Shown here one piece after another: positions 18,267-28,299 of a stretch of DNA of 42,071 bases (position 1 is the stretch's first letter; each line of letters starts with the position of its first letter). Source of the stretch: Lachnospiraceae bacterium (GTDB lineage Bacteria > Bacillota > Clostridia > Lachnospirales > Lachnospiraceae); the NCBI GenBank assembly GCA_022510685.1, contig JAFLTA010000013.1, forward strand, positions 20,249 through 62,319, written 5' to 3'. Under the pieces are notes generated by a model. The model searched no databases. It had not been told where the DNA came from and saw nothing but the letters and a program-made list of their open reading frames with translations. The position numbers and the translations under genes are program-made.

Positions 18267-18404
18267 TGATATACTACTATTTGTTCGCTCTGCAGCGGAT
18301 ACCATGAAACGCCCCGGGGCATTCGTCTGACGAAACGTTGCCGATGTCTCGGAAACATTACCTTGAACACGAACACGATAAAATATGCATGAATGGAGGA
18401 TACT
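18267..18404 (+). promoter_or_regulatory. Possible extended -10 promoter and 5' leader of the GHL10 gene
   Basis: TGATATACT (18267-18275) fits an extended -10 box, though no good -35 is seen. The leader that follows is GC-richer than its surroundings and contains GCCCC/GGGGC (about 18313-18322) and TTCGTC-T-GACGAA (about 18323-18335) palindromes. In 18072-18266 I see only AT-rich sequence. I could not match the leader to a known riboswitch. Confidence 0.35.
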
Positions 18405-19724
18405 ATGAAAATAAACAAAATATTTATTAAGAAAAGACTTCGCCATGTGTCTGCAATTTCCGGTGCGATTGCCTTGATATTGGTATGTGCCCTGGCAGTC
18501 TCCCACTTATTTCCGGATTCCGTCAGCAAAAATAAAGCACCGGTGGCACAGGGTAAGACTACCGTGAAAAAAACGAAATTCACTCCTGCAAAAGGGGAAT
18601 TTCGCGGTGTTTGGATTTCTTTTCAGGAGTTTGGCACCAAAGCCTATTCCTATCAAAGTTATAAAAATTTCATAGATAAAACCTTTGATAACTGTAAGGA
18701 CAAAGGATTCAATGCTGTTGTCATGCATGTACGTCCTTTCTCGGATGCTATCTACCCGTCTTCCTACTATCCGTGGTCAAAATATATTTCGGGTCAAGCA
18801 GGTAAAAATCCGGGATTTGACCCGCTGGCTTATGCTGTGGATGCAGCACACAAACGGGGACTGGCATTCCATGCCTGGATCAATCCATACCGTGTAACCA
18901 ACGACTATGCCAGCTTTTCCAAGCTGCCTGCTTCCTCTATAACACGTAAGTGGGCAACTTCATCAAAGGCAAGCAAACGACGCAACGTCATAAAATGGCA
19001 GGGCAAGGTGTATTTAAATCCTGCAAGTACCGATGTTCGTAATCTGGTCACCAAGGGTGTCAAGGAAATTGTTAAGAAATATCCGGTAGATGGTATTCAT
19101 TTTGACGATTACTTTTATCCGAATCTGGGAACAAAATACAAAAAAGTATTTGACAGCAAAGAATACAAGACTTATGTGAAAAAGTGCAAAAAAGCGCACA
19201 AGACCCCTATGTCTATCATCAAATGGCGTCGGAACAATGTGACCAAACTGATGAAGCGTATTTACAAGGCAGTTCACAAGCTGGATAAGAATTGCGTGTT
19301 TGGCATCAGTCCTGCCGGAAATATCAGCAACCTTTATGCTAAGAACAATTACTATGCAGACGTAAAGAAATGGATGAAGACTTCCGGCTATATAGATTAT
19401 ATCTGCCCACAGGTATACTGGTCATTCACCCAGAAGATATGTCCATTCCGCGGCACTGTAAACAAATGGCTCTCCCTGCCGCGAAGCAGCAAAGTAAAAT
19501 TGTATGTCGGTCTTGCAGGGTATCGTGCCGGCATATCTAAAAAGGCGGCGAAATCGCTGTATGATCCGGAATGGGGAACCAGCCGTACCAACTTGAAACG
19601 TCAGCTGGAATATCTGCGAACCAAAGATAACTGCAACGGATTTGTCTTATTCTCCTATGCGGATTTGAATCGAAGCTCCGCCAAGAAAGAAATGAACAAA
19701 TTCCTGGCATTGCTGGAAGAATAA
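18405..19724 (+). CDS. Secreted GHL10/DUF187 glycoside hydrolase-like protein
   Basis: The 439-residue protein has an N-terminal export signal or anchor (hydrophobic core AIALILVCALAVSHLF, about 18-33), a basic linker, and a TIM-barrel GHL10 (DUF187) domain from about 62 onward. Typical stretches are EFRGVWISF, FNAVVMHVRPFSDAIYPS, GLAFHAWINPYRV, PVDGIHFDDYFYP and DYICPQVYWSF. Family members are glycoside hydrolase-like surface enzymes, probably acting on wall or exopolysaccharide glycans; the acid residues are likely in HFDDYF. GGAGGA lies four nucleotides before the ATG at 18405. It stands alone, divergent from the signalling pair, with a strong terminator after it. Confidence 0.92.
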   Translation: MKINKIFIKKRLRHVSAISGAIALILVCALAVSHLFPDSVSKNKAPVAQGKTTVKKTKFTPAKGEFRGVWISFQEFGTKAYSYQSYKNFIDKTFDNCKDKGFNAVVMHVRPFSDAIYPSSYYPWSKYISGQAGKNPGFDPLAYAVDAAHKRGLAFHAWINPYRVTNDYASFSKLPASSITRKWATSSKASKRRNVIKWQGKVYLNPASTDVRNLVTKGVKEIVKKYPVDGIHFDDYFYPNLGTKYKKVFDSKEYKTYVKKCKKAHKTPMSIIKWRRNNVTKLMKRIYKAVHKLDKNCVFGISPAGNISNLYAKNNYYADVKKWMKTSGYIDYICPQVYWSFTQKICPFRGTVNKWLSLPRSSKVKLYVGLAGYRAGISKKAAKSLYDPEWGTSRTNLKRQLEYLRTKDNCNGFVLFSYADLNRSSAKKEMNKFLALLEE

Positions 19725-19743
19725 AAAATGCTATAAAATGGAA

Positions 19744-19781
19744 TGTGGCTTTGCAAGCAAACTTGCAAAGCCATGTTTTTT
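19744..19781 (+). terminator. Terminator of the GHL10 gene
   Basis: A perfect 11-bp stem GGCTTTGCAAG (19747-19757) / CTTGCAAAGCC (19762-19772) with a CAAA loop is followed by ATG and six T. Confidence 0.93.
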
Positions 19782-19816
19782 GTCCGTTAAACCCCGAAGG
19801 ATTGTCAACTCATTTC

Positions 19817-22357
19817 TTATTGCTTAATCGCCAATTCGGCAGGCGGCTTGGATAATATATTGTGTACCGGCAACATGCTGATAATACCGGTTACCACATA
19901 GATAGCAGCCAGCAAAGTTCCCATTCCCCACAAAGGAAAGGTCAGGGAAATATTCAGCGACGGCACAGAAGCAAAAATATGTATCACAAGCGTAGTTATC
20001 AATACTGCAGGGAGAGAAGTATACGTGTTAATAAGCAGCATTTCTAATAAATATGCCTTCATAATACTTGCCTTCCCAATACCGATAAGCCGGTATACAG
20101 TCAGTTCTTCCATACGTGCCAGAACATTGGATTTTATGGTAAAGTATATCATCAACAACGCCACCACAAGCACCAGCATAACAAAAATTTTCTTACTATC
20201 CACATTGCCTTGGCGTGCTGCCTTATATTCCTCAATCTGTTCCTCATAAGGAATCGTTACTTTTACCTTGAAAAATGAATTATATTCTTTTGCCCCCTCG
20301 CTAATCAGCGCTGCTACTTTCTCCCTGTCTTCCGGGTTCTCTACATACACCTTACACTTTCGCGAATTAATGGCGATTTTACGAACGATATCGGAAGTCC
20401 CCCTGTTCGCAATGACATAACGCGCATCAAACTGACCGGGAAAAGTACCCACCACCCGATATTCTTGAACCTCTTTCGCCTTAGATTTCTTATCATCTTC
20501 GTCAGGAACGTAGTAGTCCCCCAATGAGTCTTTGGCAAACTTTACCACTAATTCGCCTTTTTTGTTCCTATATTTTTTGGACATTTTTATTAGTCTAATC
20601 TGTGTCTCTGATACAAGAACCTCACCTTCCTTCAATTCGGCTGCTCCAAATTCATCCGGATATGCTGCCTGCAACTGGGCAAAACCGGCTACCTGAGTAC
20701 CGGTGACCGTCATACCGATTAAAGCATCCTGATAGCAATAAATGGAAGGTTCCTCATTATCTGTAATTCCCACAATAGTAAACTCTTTTTCATAGGCATT
20801 CATCAATAATGTATAATTCAAAAATTTTTCAATGGAATATATACGGTCTGCCATTAGCGTGCCCGATTTCAGAATACGATTTAACACCAGTGCATCCACT
20901 ACTATTTCCCCCTCTTGCTCCGGCATCCGTCCATATAGGATATCTTCCCCCTTCACATGAGAGATATCCACATAGGAAAAATCGGTAATCTGAATATCCA
21001 ATCCCCGCATCTGAAAAAAATCACTATATCGAAAAGAGGCATCACGGTCCACATCAATAAACGTCTGATCTATCAAATTGTTTCCGACAATTACATTGTC
21101 AATAAAGCTTTCTTGCCGTTCTTTAATATCATCCCGATAGAAGTTGCTTGTAGGCACCATCTCAACCGCTACATAGTGGGAATCGTCTTGTACAACATCC
21201 TCCTTATGGATAAAAGCGGTCGTCGTATAATCTGCTATGGACAATGTCAAAAGAACTGCCGCCGCCAGCATGATACATATTACAAATGCCTGTTTCTTAC
21301 CCAGCAGATATAAATTCTCCTTTGCCATACGCCAAATTTCACGCATGGGAAGCGCCGCCGATTTCTTTGCACGAAGCCCTTCCAGATGATAGGAAAATTT
21401 TTCTACCTCCTGCAGGTCCAGTTCCGGTCTCTCCCCGTCAATCATCTCACAACCGGATTCCTCTCCGGCAAAAACCACATCACACTCCATATCGTTGCGT
21501 ATATATAATTTGCCGTCCTTCCACGCCAGTTTTAATCGGATAGTTTCCCCCGTGTCATCACTATTGCCATCGGCATTGTGATATACTTGAATCTCTGTAT
21601 TATCTCCCTCCAGAGATATCTCCTTAAGCTCCGGCAAATATATGTTTCCGTCATCGGCACGGCTATAGGTTTCGTCTGCACTGTTTTCCCTGTCACCGAT
21701 GATTTCACCGTCTCTGATTTCAATAATCCTGTCTGCAAAGAAATTAGCAATCCGCTTCTCATGAGACACTAAGATTACCAGACATTCCTTGGAAATATTG
21801 CGCAAAATACTCATAATCCGTATGGTATTTTCCTCATCCAGATTTCCTGTCGGCTCGTCTGCCAAAATAATCTGCGGCGATTTGACTAACGCTCTGGCGA
21901 TAGATACACGCTGCTGCTGTCCACCGGAAAGCTTTGACACCAACTTCTTTTTATAACGGGCGATGCCCAACTGCTCCAGTACATAGGTAACACGCTCGTC
22001 TTTCTCCTCCTCCGTCAGGTCGTACTTATTTAATGCAAGCTTTACATTATACACCACAGAATAATCCTGCAGCAAATAATAATTCTGGAAAACGTAGCCG
22101 AATTTTTCACTGCGAAGTTTCTCTATTTTGGAGGGCTCATATTTTTTTAACTTGGTATCCTCAATGGTAATACTGCCACCCTGGAACACATCCAGCCCGC
22201 CCAGTGTATTGAGCAATGTCGTCTTACCGGAACCGCTTTCACCCAAAATACATATCAAACCTGTGGACGGCAACTCAAGATTAATATCATTTAGCACATG
22301 CAGCTCATTTTTCCTATTCCGGTTAAAAAATTTATTGAGATTTTCAATTCGTATCAT
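19817..22357 (-). CDS. ABC transporter, fused ATPase and FtsX-type permease (second of pair)
   Basis: The 846-residue protein fuses an N-terminal ABC ATPase (about 1-225) to a MacB/FtsX-like permease. ATPase motifs: Walker [10 protein letters not shown] (39-47), signature [15 protein letters not shown], Walker [12 protein letters not shown], and switch His in LVSHEKR. A linker is followed by a membrane helix (about 355-377; [16 protein letters not shown]), a large extracytoplasmic domain, and three C-terminal helices (from about 700). This family moves peptides, lipids or antibiotics, or transmits mechanical signals. The start overlaps the stop of the upstream ABC gene as ATGA, so the two are coupled and likely form a heterodimer. 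No two-component system is adjacent, so the substrate is unknown. Confidence 0.9.
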   Translation of the reverse strand: MIRIENLNKFFNRNRKNELHVLNDINLELPSTGLICILGESGSGKTTLLNTLGGLDVFQGGSITIEDTKLKKYEPSKIEKLRSEKFGYVFQNYYLLQDYSVVYNVKLALNKYDLTEEEKDERVTYVLEQLGIARYKKKLVSKLSGGQQQRVSIARALVKSPQIILADEPTGNLDEENTIRIMSILRNISKECLVILVSHEKRIANFFADRIIEIRDGEIIGDRENSADETYSRADDGNIYLPELKEISLEGDNTEIQVYHNADGNSDDTGETIRLKLAWKDGKLYIRNDMECDVVFAGEESGCEMIDGERPELDLQEVEKFSYHLEGLRAKKSAALPMREIWRMAKENLYLLGKKQAFVICIMLAAAVLLTLSIADYTTTAFIHKEDVVQDDSHYVAVEMVPTSNFYRDDIKERQESFIDNVIVGNNLIDQTFIDVDRDASFRYSDFFQMRGLDIQITDFSYVDISHVKGEDILYGRMPEQEGEIVVDALVLNRILKSGTLMADRIYSIEKFLNYTLLMNAYEKEFTIVGITDNEEPSIYCYQDALIGMTVTGTQVAGFAQLQAAYPDEFGAAELKEGEVLVSETQIRLIKMSKKYRNKKGELVVKFAKDSLGDYYVPDEDDKKSKAKEVQEYRVVGTFPGQFDARYVIANRGTSDIVRKIAINSRKCKVYVENPEDREKVAALISEGAKEYNSFFKVKVTIPYEEQIEEYKAARQGNVDSKKIFVMLVLVVALLMIYFTIKSNVLARMEELTVYRLIGIGKASIMKAYLLEMLLINTYTSLPAVLITTLVIHIFASVPSLNISLTFPLWGMGTLLAAIYVVTGIISMLPVHNILSKPPAELAIKQ

Positions 22358-24813
22358 TCTTCCATCCTCCCCCTTAACAGATGGTTGAACGCTGCCACCA
22401 TAAGCATCGCTGCCACCATATTATATGCAATATACAACAGGTAACCCGGTATTTCATAATAATACAGCATCTCCCGAAGCATCGGCTTGTAGAATGCCAA
22501 TCCATGTATTGCCGCTATAACAACAATCATAGCAGCAATACAATATCGGCGCATTTCCACATACCCTATTTTACACATGAGTTTCATACGCATTCCCATA
22601 AACTTCAGCACAAATTGATCTTTAATGCGAATCTTCATAAGAGAACGCAGTATGAGAATTTCTGCCAGCATCATGATAAACAACACCGCAGATGCAATGC
22701 CTATCAATTTCAATCGCTCCTCAACCAGGTCCCCATCGTAATCTCCGGAGCCAAAGCGCAATGTACTTACAGCATCATACCCCTTTTTTTCCAGCGCGCT
22801 GAGCACATGATCCATCTTGCCATAACTGTTAATGTAAACACTTGCCTGTGTACTTTCCCTTCGATAAAATGCTTCATATAATTCTTTGGGTATTTCTGCA
22901 AATAGCGGACCACTGCTATGAGAGCTTTTCATGGTGGCTGCATCCAGATAATCCCCCTCCTGCTTTGCGACATACCTTTCATCGTAAAGCAAAATCTGCA
23001 TTCTGCCGCCTTCTTGTCCCAGCAGCGTTAATACGGCGCCCCCTGAATTCGGATTCTGGACCGGATTATACAAATACTGCGCTGTATGAGATGGAATAAT
23101 ATAATTCTCTGATACACGTATTTCCGCATATGCAGGTCCCGGATTTTCGGGACTGGGCGAAAACAACGGCGTCAAATCCACCCGATCTTCCGGAATGGGG
23201 TCACCCACCAACGGAATCAAATCTGCCTGAGCCATATATCTACCATAGATGAGCTCATATGCATATTCAAAGTGGATTTTTCCCGATGTCACTGTACTCT
23301 GTAACATGGTGCAAAATTCCGGTGAGAAATAGACTTGTTCCGTTTTTTCTTTCAGATGACCTACGACTTTCATCTTTCGTCCTACGAAGTTATCATCACT
23401 GCCCCACATGAGTGTATTGGTAAAGTAAAACATTACCGCACTGTCAACCCCTATCTCCTCATCATCATACAATACAACTTCATTCATTGATTCAGGAAGT
23501 CTTCCGTCTGCCAGATCAGACTGTTTCAGACAAGTACTGGAACGCATGAACCTTTTCTTATTTGTAAATTCAACTTTGTTCGTTCTGCCACTATAATAAC
23601 TGATATTATCCTCTTCTTCCAAATATCCATATGACATCTCGTAATCCTTACCCTGTATGTAATAATAATTGATGTCATTCACCAGGTCGTACCGGTCCAC
23701 GGATACCACATTTTTTATTTGCTCCATCGTACTTATATCTTTATCGGTAAGAGGCTTACCGTCCTTACGTTTCACGGATAGTCTGGTACTGTCCTTTCGC
23801 GCATACGCCGTATCCGAATATTCTTTCGTAAATACATCATCAGCATTCATAAGCAACTGTCCGATGAACATAAAGGATATCGTCGCAGTCAGCAGGAAAA
23901 ATGTGAAAAACAACGCTGCCTTCCCCGGCTGTGTACGTAGATTCATCCCTGCGAAAAATCTCGCCAGCCTGCGTTCCCACTTCTTTCCTGCCTTTTTGCT
24001 GATACTCCGATCTGAAGATATTTCTCCCTCTTGGTAACCCTTCTCCCCATTTACGCCTGTGCCGCTTTCTCCCCTCTCCTCATCTGCAGCCGGCAGCGTT
24101 GTATTTTCCCCTTGTTTTCCCCCATTGTTTACAGGGATATCTAAAACGACTTCACCGTCATGAAGCCGGATTTTACGTGTGACATAGTTTTCCACCTGTT
24201 CGTAATTGTGGGTAACCATGATTACCAGATGGTCTTTGGATAAATCCTGCATCAGCTTGACAATCTGCTCCCCCGTCTCGCTGTCCAGATTTCCCGTAGG
24301 CTCATCTGCCACTATGATGTCTGTGTTTTTTGCCAATGCTCTGGCAATAGAGAGACGCTGCTTCTGCCCGCTTGACAGCTTTGAAGCTCTCTGGTTAATC
24401 TGCTTGCTCAATCCAACACGTTCCAGATACTCTCGTGCTTTCTTCTCTGCCAGTTCTCTCTCAATACCCATTATCAGCAACACGCTGACAATATTTTCCT
24501 TTGCAGAGTAATGCCCTATCAGACTGTAATCCTGAAAGACAAACCCTATTTTCTGTCTCCGATACTCTTCCCAGTCATCTTCATCGTATTGGAATGTCGG
24601 CTGTCCGTCTAAATACATTTCACCGTCATCAAAGGGTTCCATTCCACTGATTACCTTTAACAGCGTAGACTTTCCGCTTCCGCTTTCCCCGGTGATGGCA
24701 ACGAATTCACCCATGCTAAACTGCAGATTGACTTTCCGCAATGCCTGCGTGACCGCCGTTTCCGTATAATAATACTTGGCGACATTCTGGAGATCAATTC
24801 TTATTGGCTTCAT
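22354..24813 (-). CDS. ABC transporter, fused ATPase and FtsX-type permease (first of pair)
   Basis: The 819-residue protein has the same architecture as its downstream partner. ATPase motifs: Walker A GESGSGKST (42-50), signature LSSGQKQRLSIARAL (Ser in place of the usual first Gly of LSGGQ), Walker [12 protein letters not shown], and MVTHNYEQ. A charged linker with GERGESGTGVNGE is followed by a helix (about 296-318; ALFFTFFLLTATISFMF), a long extracytoplasmic domain, and C-terminal helices from about 690. GGAGAAGG lies upstream of the ATG. It leads a two-gene operon (ATGA overlap). Partial divergence between the two halves suggests a heterodimer with specialised subunits. Confidence 0.9.
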   Translation of the reverse strand: MKPIRIDLQNVAKYYYTETAVTQALRKVNLQFSMGEFVAITGESGSGKSTLLKVISGMEPFDDGEMYLDGQPTFQYDEDDWEEYRRQKIGFVFQDYSLIGHYSAKENIVSVLLIMGIERELAEKKAREYLERVGLSKQINQRASKLSSGQKQRLSIARALAKNTDIIVADEPTGNLDSETGEQIVKLMQDLSKDHLVIMVTHNYEQVENYVTRKIRLHDGEVVLDIPVNNGGKQGENTTLPAADEERGESGTGVNGEKGYQEGEISSDRSISKKAGKKWERRLARFFAGMNLRTQPGKAALFFTFFLLTATISFMFIGQLLMNADDVFTKEYSDTAYARKDSTRLSVKRKDGKPLTDKDISTMEQIKNVVSVDRYDLVNDINYYYIQGKDYEMSYGYLEEEDNISYYSGRTNKVEFTNKKRFMRSSTCLKQSDLADGRLPESMNEVVLYDDEEIGVDSAVMFYFTNTLMWGSDDNFVGRKMKVVGHLKEKTEQVYFSPEFCTMLQSTVTSGKIHFEYAYELIYGRYMAQADLIPLVGDPIPEDRVDLTPLFSPSPENPGPAYAEIRVSENYIIPSHTAQYLYNPVQNPNSGGAVLTLLGQEGGRMQILLYDERYVAKQEGDYLDAATMKSSHSSGPLFAEIPKELYEAFYRRESTQASVYINSYGKMDHVLSALEKKGYDAVSTLRFGSGDYDGDLVEERLKLIGIASAVLFIMMLAEILILRSLMKIRIKDQFVLKFMGMRMKLMCKIGYVEMRRYCIAAMIVVIAAIHGLAFYKPMLREMLYYYEIPGYLLYIAYNMVAAMLMVAAFNHLLRGRMEE

Positions 24814-24874
24814 ACTATACCTTCTCCCCCCTTCACTAATTTACTCCCTTCACGTTAAAAGTTTCCTATAATGA

Positions 24875-24902
24875 AAAAAGCATGATTACTATCATGCTTT
24901 TT
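24875..24902. terminator. Symmetrical terminator between the zinc-ribbon gene and the ABC operon
   Basis: AAAAAGCATGAT (24875-24886) and ATCATGCTTTTT (24891-24902) form a perfect 12-bp stem with a TACT loop. It can stop transcription from either side and probably ends the minus-strand transcript from the zinc-ribbon gene. The rest of 24814-25048 shows no gene. Confidence 0.8.
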
Positions 24903-25048
24903 ACTTTGTTATATATTATCATGCAGTCACTGGAAAAATCAGCCTTGAAAATTCTACTTTTCTTATGCCATTATTCTTATCCATTTCCATATTTTAATGT
25001 ACTTACTGCTAATTATTACAGTATTATAAACATATATGCAAAATTTTA

Positions 25049-25083
25049 TTGTGAGAACTATGTTCTCCATATGCACAAGAAAT
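25049..25083 (+). repeat. Dispersed 35-bp hairpin repeat, copy 1
   Basis: This 35-bp sequence has the stem GAGAAC-TAT-GTTCTC followed by CATATGCACAAGAAAT. A second copy at 37366-37400 matches at 28 of 35 positions and keeps the GAGAAC/GTTCTC pairing with a different loop (TGC). It lies just past the stop codon of the zinc-ribbon gene. Confidence 0.6.
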
Positions 25084-25089
25084 AGGATA

Positions 25090-25506
25090 TTATTTTTTCC
25101 CTCTGTCTATAAAACGCATCTGACCTACTTCTTCCTGATGCTGCTTTGCCACAACTTCCAAACCACGTAAATGACGACACTCCGCACACACGGTTCCGAA
25201 ATCCAAAGGCTTTCCGCAAATCTGACAAAATACCTGTGACATCGTCTTATTCCCGACAGTGTCTTTGTACTGAATACGCCCCTCTCGTATCCATGAGCGC
25301 ACCTTGGAATTAGGCAAATTAAAATGCTCTGCAACTTGCGTTTCATTTACATCATTATTTCTGATATATTCTTTTACTTCACTAAACAGATTGAGTTCTA
25401 TACAAGTTGGACAGATATCTTTTTCATACTGAGGATGCAGACGGCGACTGCACTGTATACAATTCTTTATGTCCGTACCCGCAAATCGGTCTTTATCTAC
25501 TTTCAT
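25090..25506 (-). CDS. Small zinc-ribbon/HTH protein, YvyF-like
   Basis: The 138-residue protein has a zinc ribbon at each end (CIQC...CPTC near 16-35 and CQIC...CAEC near 93-109) around a helix-turn-helix-like centre (NETQVAEHFNLPNSKVRSWIREGRI). The same layout is seen in the flagellar-operon protein YvyF (TIGR03826) of Bacillus, whose role is unclear. No flagellar genes are present here, so a general DNA- or RNA-binding regulator is as likely. AGGAGGG lies about eight nucleotides before the ATG. It follows the M56 gene after 79 nt with no terminator between, so the two may be co-transcribed. Confidence 0.75.
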   Translation of the reverse strand: MKVDKDRFAGTDIKNCIQCSRRLHPQYEKDICPTCIELNLFSEVKEYIRNNDVNETQVAEHFNLPNSKVRSWIREGRIQYKDTVGNKTMSQVFCQICGKPLDFGTVCAECRHLRGLEVVAKQHQEEVGQMRFIDRGKK

Positions 25507-25585
25507 CGGTGTAACCCTCCTTTAACTATTGCTTTATATAGAATACCACGACTTAACATTTCTCGCAAGTTTTATCCCATCTAAA

Positions 25586-28207
25586 TCATGGCTGCAATGA
25601 TGCGTCGTTCCCGTTTGTCCCTCCGGTACCACTTCCTTGCTGTGAAGAAGTTGTATTTTGAGCTGTGCCATTGTTCTGGCTAAACTGCAAATTGGAAATC
25701 CTTCCCTTTTCCACATCATAATCGTAAACACCCCCTACTGCGATATCACCTTTTGCCTGAGCAGCAAAACTAATCGTCAACAGGTTGTCCTTCTGTTCCA
25801 GAAGTGTATATATCACTGCGCTGCCGGGCTCAAAATGCATTTCTGAATCATTGTACTGTCCAAAAACCCGGTTGAGAATTTCATTCCCATCCTCATGACG
25901 ATAAAATTCTTCCCTGTTTTTTACGTCATACACAATAAAGGTCTGCGCTTTCGTTCCGTTATAAGTCAATATTGCATAATCCCCGATAGAAGCGTCTGAT
26001 TGGATTGCCCATTGCAAATCACAATAATAGCCTTCAACAGGCTTCATTTCCCGTTCCCCTCTGACCATGATGACTTTCCTGATAGCCTTACTTCCAGTGG
26101 TATCTGTCTCTGTATCCACCCGCATCCACTCTTTTCCATCATTATCTTTCAGAGTAAACGTTTCTGTCACGCCGCTCTCCTGCGTCCCTTGGGAAGCCAG
26201 CCTGTGCTGATTCAACTGCTCCTCCCCCAGTTTCTGCGCCATATATCTTTGTTCTGACGGATTCCACACATAATAAATCCGTCCCTGTTCCATAGACGTA
26301 TAAAAGATATCTTTAATGTCATCCATTGTCCCCGGTGTCAGAGATTCCATGCCGGACATCTGCCGGCTATATACCGGATCCGAAACCTCCTCTATGCTCG
26401 CTTCTCCCAGCTGGAATACCAAATATACATATTCCTTCACCAGGGTGGCATTCTCACTGTCCTCTACATCTGTTTCTGTCCAATTAGCTTTTGTCTCCTC
26501 GTCTTTTGAAGAGCTTTCCGTTTCCTTTTCCTTGGTATCAGTTTCTTCCTCTTTGTCTTTTGAAGAACTTTCCGTTTCTTTCTCCTTGGTATCAGTTTCT
26601 TCCTCTTTGTCCTTTGAAGAACTTCCTGTCTCCTTCTCCTTGGTGTCGGTTTTCGTCTCTTTGCCTTTTGAAGAACTTCCTGTCTCCTTCTCCTTGGTGC
26701 CGGTTTTCGTCTCTTTGCCTTTTGAAGAACTTCCTGTCTCCTTCTCCTTAGTTCCGGTTTTCGTCTCTTTGTCTTTTGCAGTCTCCTCCTTCTCTTTCTT
26801 ATCAGATTTCGTATTCTTAGAAGATCTTTCCGTTTCTTCCGTCTCATTCTGTTCGTCTTCCGCATCTGATGCAGCGTCTTCCTCCGTGCTTAGCAGGCTA
26901 TCTACCACCGCTCGCTGATCGTCATCCCAATCTATTTGCTGACCGATGATGAGCTCCTGCGCCGTATCGTTATTATAATCTCCAATATGCAGAGCCATCC
27001 CCTGAGAAAAAGATAATTCATCTAACTTTATTCCCTGCTTTTGAAATGCGTCCTGCAAAGAAACCTCATCCACTGCATTTCCCATGGAATCTTCCATCTT
27101 AAGCGAAAAACGACCTCTTATCTCATCCCCTGTCTGCGAGCCTCTTTCCACATTGAGCTTTATTTTGTGCTGTAGTCCTCCCGGGGAAACCACAGACACC
27201 TGCGCAACCGTTTCCGTCTCGCGCACAGTCCGCTGAATACTTTGACTTTCTCCTCGTTGCCAGGTACTACCCGCCCATGCAATTTGCAGCGGACGATACA
27301 TAAAAGTATAGACACACAGGAAAGAAACCAACAATACACCCATAAGTCTCTGTCGAATGAAGGGACGGTGCCAATGCAACGCTCTCTGTGCCCGTTTCTC
27401 AAGACCTGTCTCAAAAATGGTACATATAGTATATGGCATCGGCGTTTCTTCCTTTGCCATATTTAAAATGCTTTGGGTATAGGCACCCTTCTCTTTGAGT
27501 CCCAGACGGCGCATAGTTTCTTCATCACATGCCATTTCTTCATCTTTTTTTGCCATGCTTAGTGCCGCCCATACTAACGGATTAAACCAGTGCAAAGCAG
27601 TGACCATAAACTCTGCCAGGTTCCATATGGCGCTATTTCGTTTACTATGAATTTCCATATGGGCAACGGTATATCTTGCCTGTTTCGCCTCTGTTTTTTC
27701 CGGCAGATAAAAACGATGTCTTAGTATCCCCGTCGTCACAGGCACTTTCACCGCCGACTGATATAATCTGCCATCCAGCTGCTTCTCACGGACACGAATT
27801 TCCGACTTAATCTGTCCCTGCCGGAATGCCATCACCATCAACAGAAACGCGACTCCAAACAGCCATCCCCATGCACACACGCGATAGGATAACGTGGTTG
27901 TTATTTCCCCGTGCAGCACTGTTGACCAGCTGCGAAGCAATCCGCTTTCCTCCTCTATAGTGAGACCAAGTCCCTCCATCACACGGTGATACCAACGGTT
28001 CCACCGCGCCACAATACTGAATGGACTGGATATGGCTACCGGACAAATGATCCTCAAAAAATATAATCTCCACATCCAAACCATATATTTCTTGGGAAGA
28101 TTTTGTATTAACACACGTAAAAGCAGCAACAGAGGAAATAAAACCACTGCCGCCACTTCCATTGCGAAAAGTATGTAAAATATGCGATATAACACATCTA
28201 CGTTCAT
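25586..28207 (-). CDS. BlaR1/MecR1-like M56 membrane protein with altered zinc motif and tandem-repeat linker
   Basis: The 873-residue protein has an M56 BlaR1-like N-terminus with four membrane helices (about 10-35, 43-62, 108-127 and, after the protease domain, 288-306). The metallopeptidase motif reads VAHMEIHSKR (His183, Glu185, His187): the Glu expected right after the first His is Met, so HExxH is HMExH. The third-ligand region DEEMACDEE is normal. The outer part (from about 310) has an acidic region, then five 18-residue repeats rich in Lys, Glu, Thr and Ser (about 480-569), then a globular domain to residue 873. Family members sense extracellular signals and cleave a BlaI-type repressor; no BlaI gene is adjacent. 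Loss of catalysis is inference. Confidence 0.85.
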   Translation of the reverse strand: MNVDVLYRIFYILFAMEVAAVVLFPLLLLLRVLIQNLPKKYMVWMWRLYFLRIICPVAISSPFSIVARWNRWYHRVMEGLGLTIEEESGLLRSWSTVLHGEITTTLSYRVCAWGWLFGVAFLLMVMAFRQGQIKSEIRVREKQLDGRLYQSAVKVPVTTGILRHRFYLPEKTEAKQARYTVAHMEIHSKRNSAIWNLAEFMVTALHWFNPLVWAALSMAKKDEEMACDEETMRRLGLKEKGAYTQSILNMAKEETPMPYTICTIFETGLEKRAQRALHWHRPFIRQRLMGVLLVSFLCVYTFMYRPLQIAWAGSTWQRGESQSIQRTVRETETVAQVSVVSPGGLQHKIKLNVERGSQTGDEIRGRFSLKMEDSMGNAVDEVSLQDAFQKQGIKLDELSFSQGMALHIGDYNNDTAQELIIGQQIDWDDDQRAVVDSLLSTEEDAASDAEDEQNETEETERSSKNTKSDKKEKEETAKDKETKTGTKEKETGSSSKGKETKTGTKEKETGSSSKGKETKTDTKEKETGSSSKDKEEETDTKEKETESSSKDKEEETDTKEKETESSSKDEETKANWTETDVEDSENATLVKEYVYLVFQLGEASIEEVSDPVYSRQMSGMESLTPGTMDDIKDIFYTSMEQGRIYYVWNPSEQRYMAQKLGEEQLNQHRLASQGTQESGVTETFTLKDNDGKEWMRVDTETDTTGSKAIRKVIMVRGEREMKPVEGYYCDLQWAIQSDASIGDYAILTYNGTKAQTFIVYDVKNREEFYRHEDGNEILNRVFGQYNDSEMHFEPGSAVIYTLLEQKDNLLTISFAAQAKGDIAVGGVYDYDVEKGRISNLQFSQNNGTAQNTTSSQQGSGTGGTNGNDASLQP
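26501..26770 (-). repeat. 54-bp tandem repeat, five units, inside the M56 gene
   Basis: Five in-frame 54-bp units encode variants of KETKTGTKEKETGSSSKG. The two units nearest the domain C-terminus read KEEETDTKEKETESSSKD, so the array has diverged in two blocks. Being a multiple of three, unit gain or loss would keep frame and change linker length. Confidence 0.9.
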
Positions 28208-28261
28208 TTCCGTCCCTCTCTTTTGTCCCTGACCCTAAAAATTACAAATATGCCTGCCCAT

Positions 28262-28299
28262 AACATAATGGCGCCAATCTGAACCCTGTTTAGTCTTGC
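28262..28299 (+). repeat. Dispersed intergenic repeat, copy 1
   Basis: The block around AACATAATGGCGCCAATC and TGAACCCTG, ending near TCTTG, matches the right edge of the window (42028-42056) at about 20 of 27 aligned core positions, with TCTTG conserved beyond a short gap. It lies between the divergent M56 and nadE genes; the rest of 28208-28509 holds the nadE promoter and no gene. Confidence 0.45.

Noticed and set aside
22354..24813. Bce-type antibiotic resistance module
   Set aside because: Both proteins are ATPase-permease fusions and no BceRS-like two-component system is adjacent.
26316..26918. 200-residue plus-strand open frame rich in Ser/Phe/Val
   Set aside because: It is the mirror of the 54-bp repeats in the M56 gene, with no ribosome binding site.
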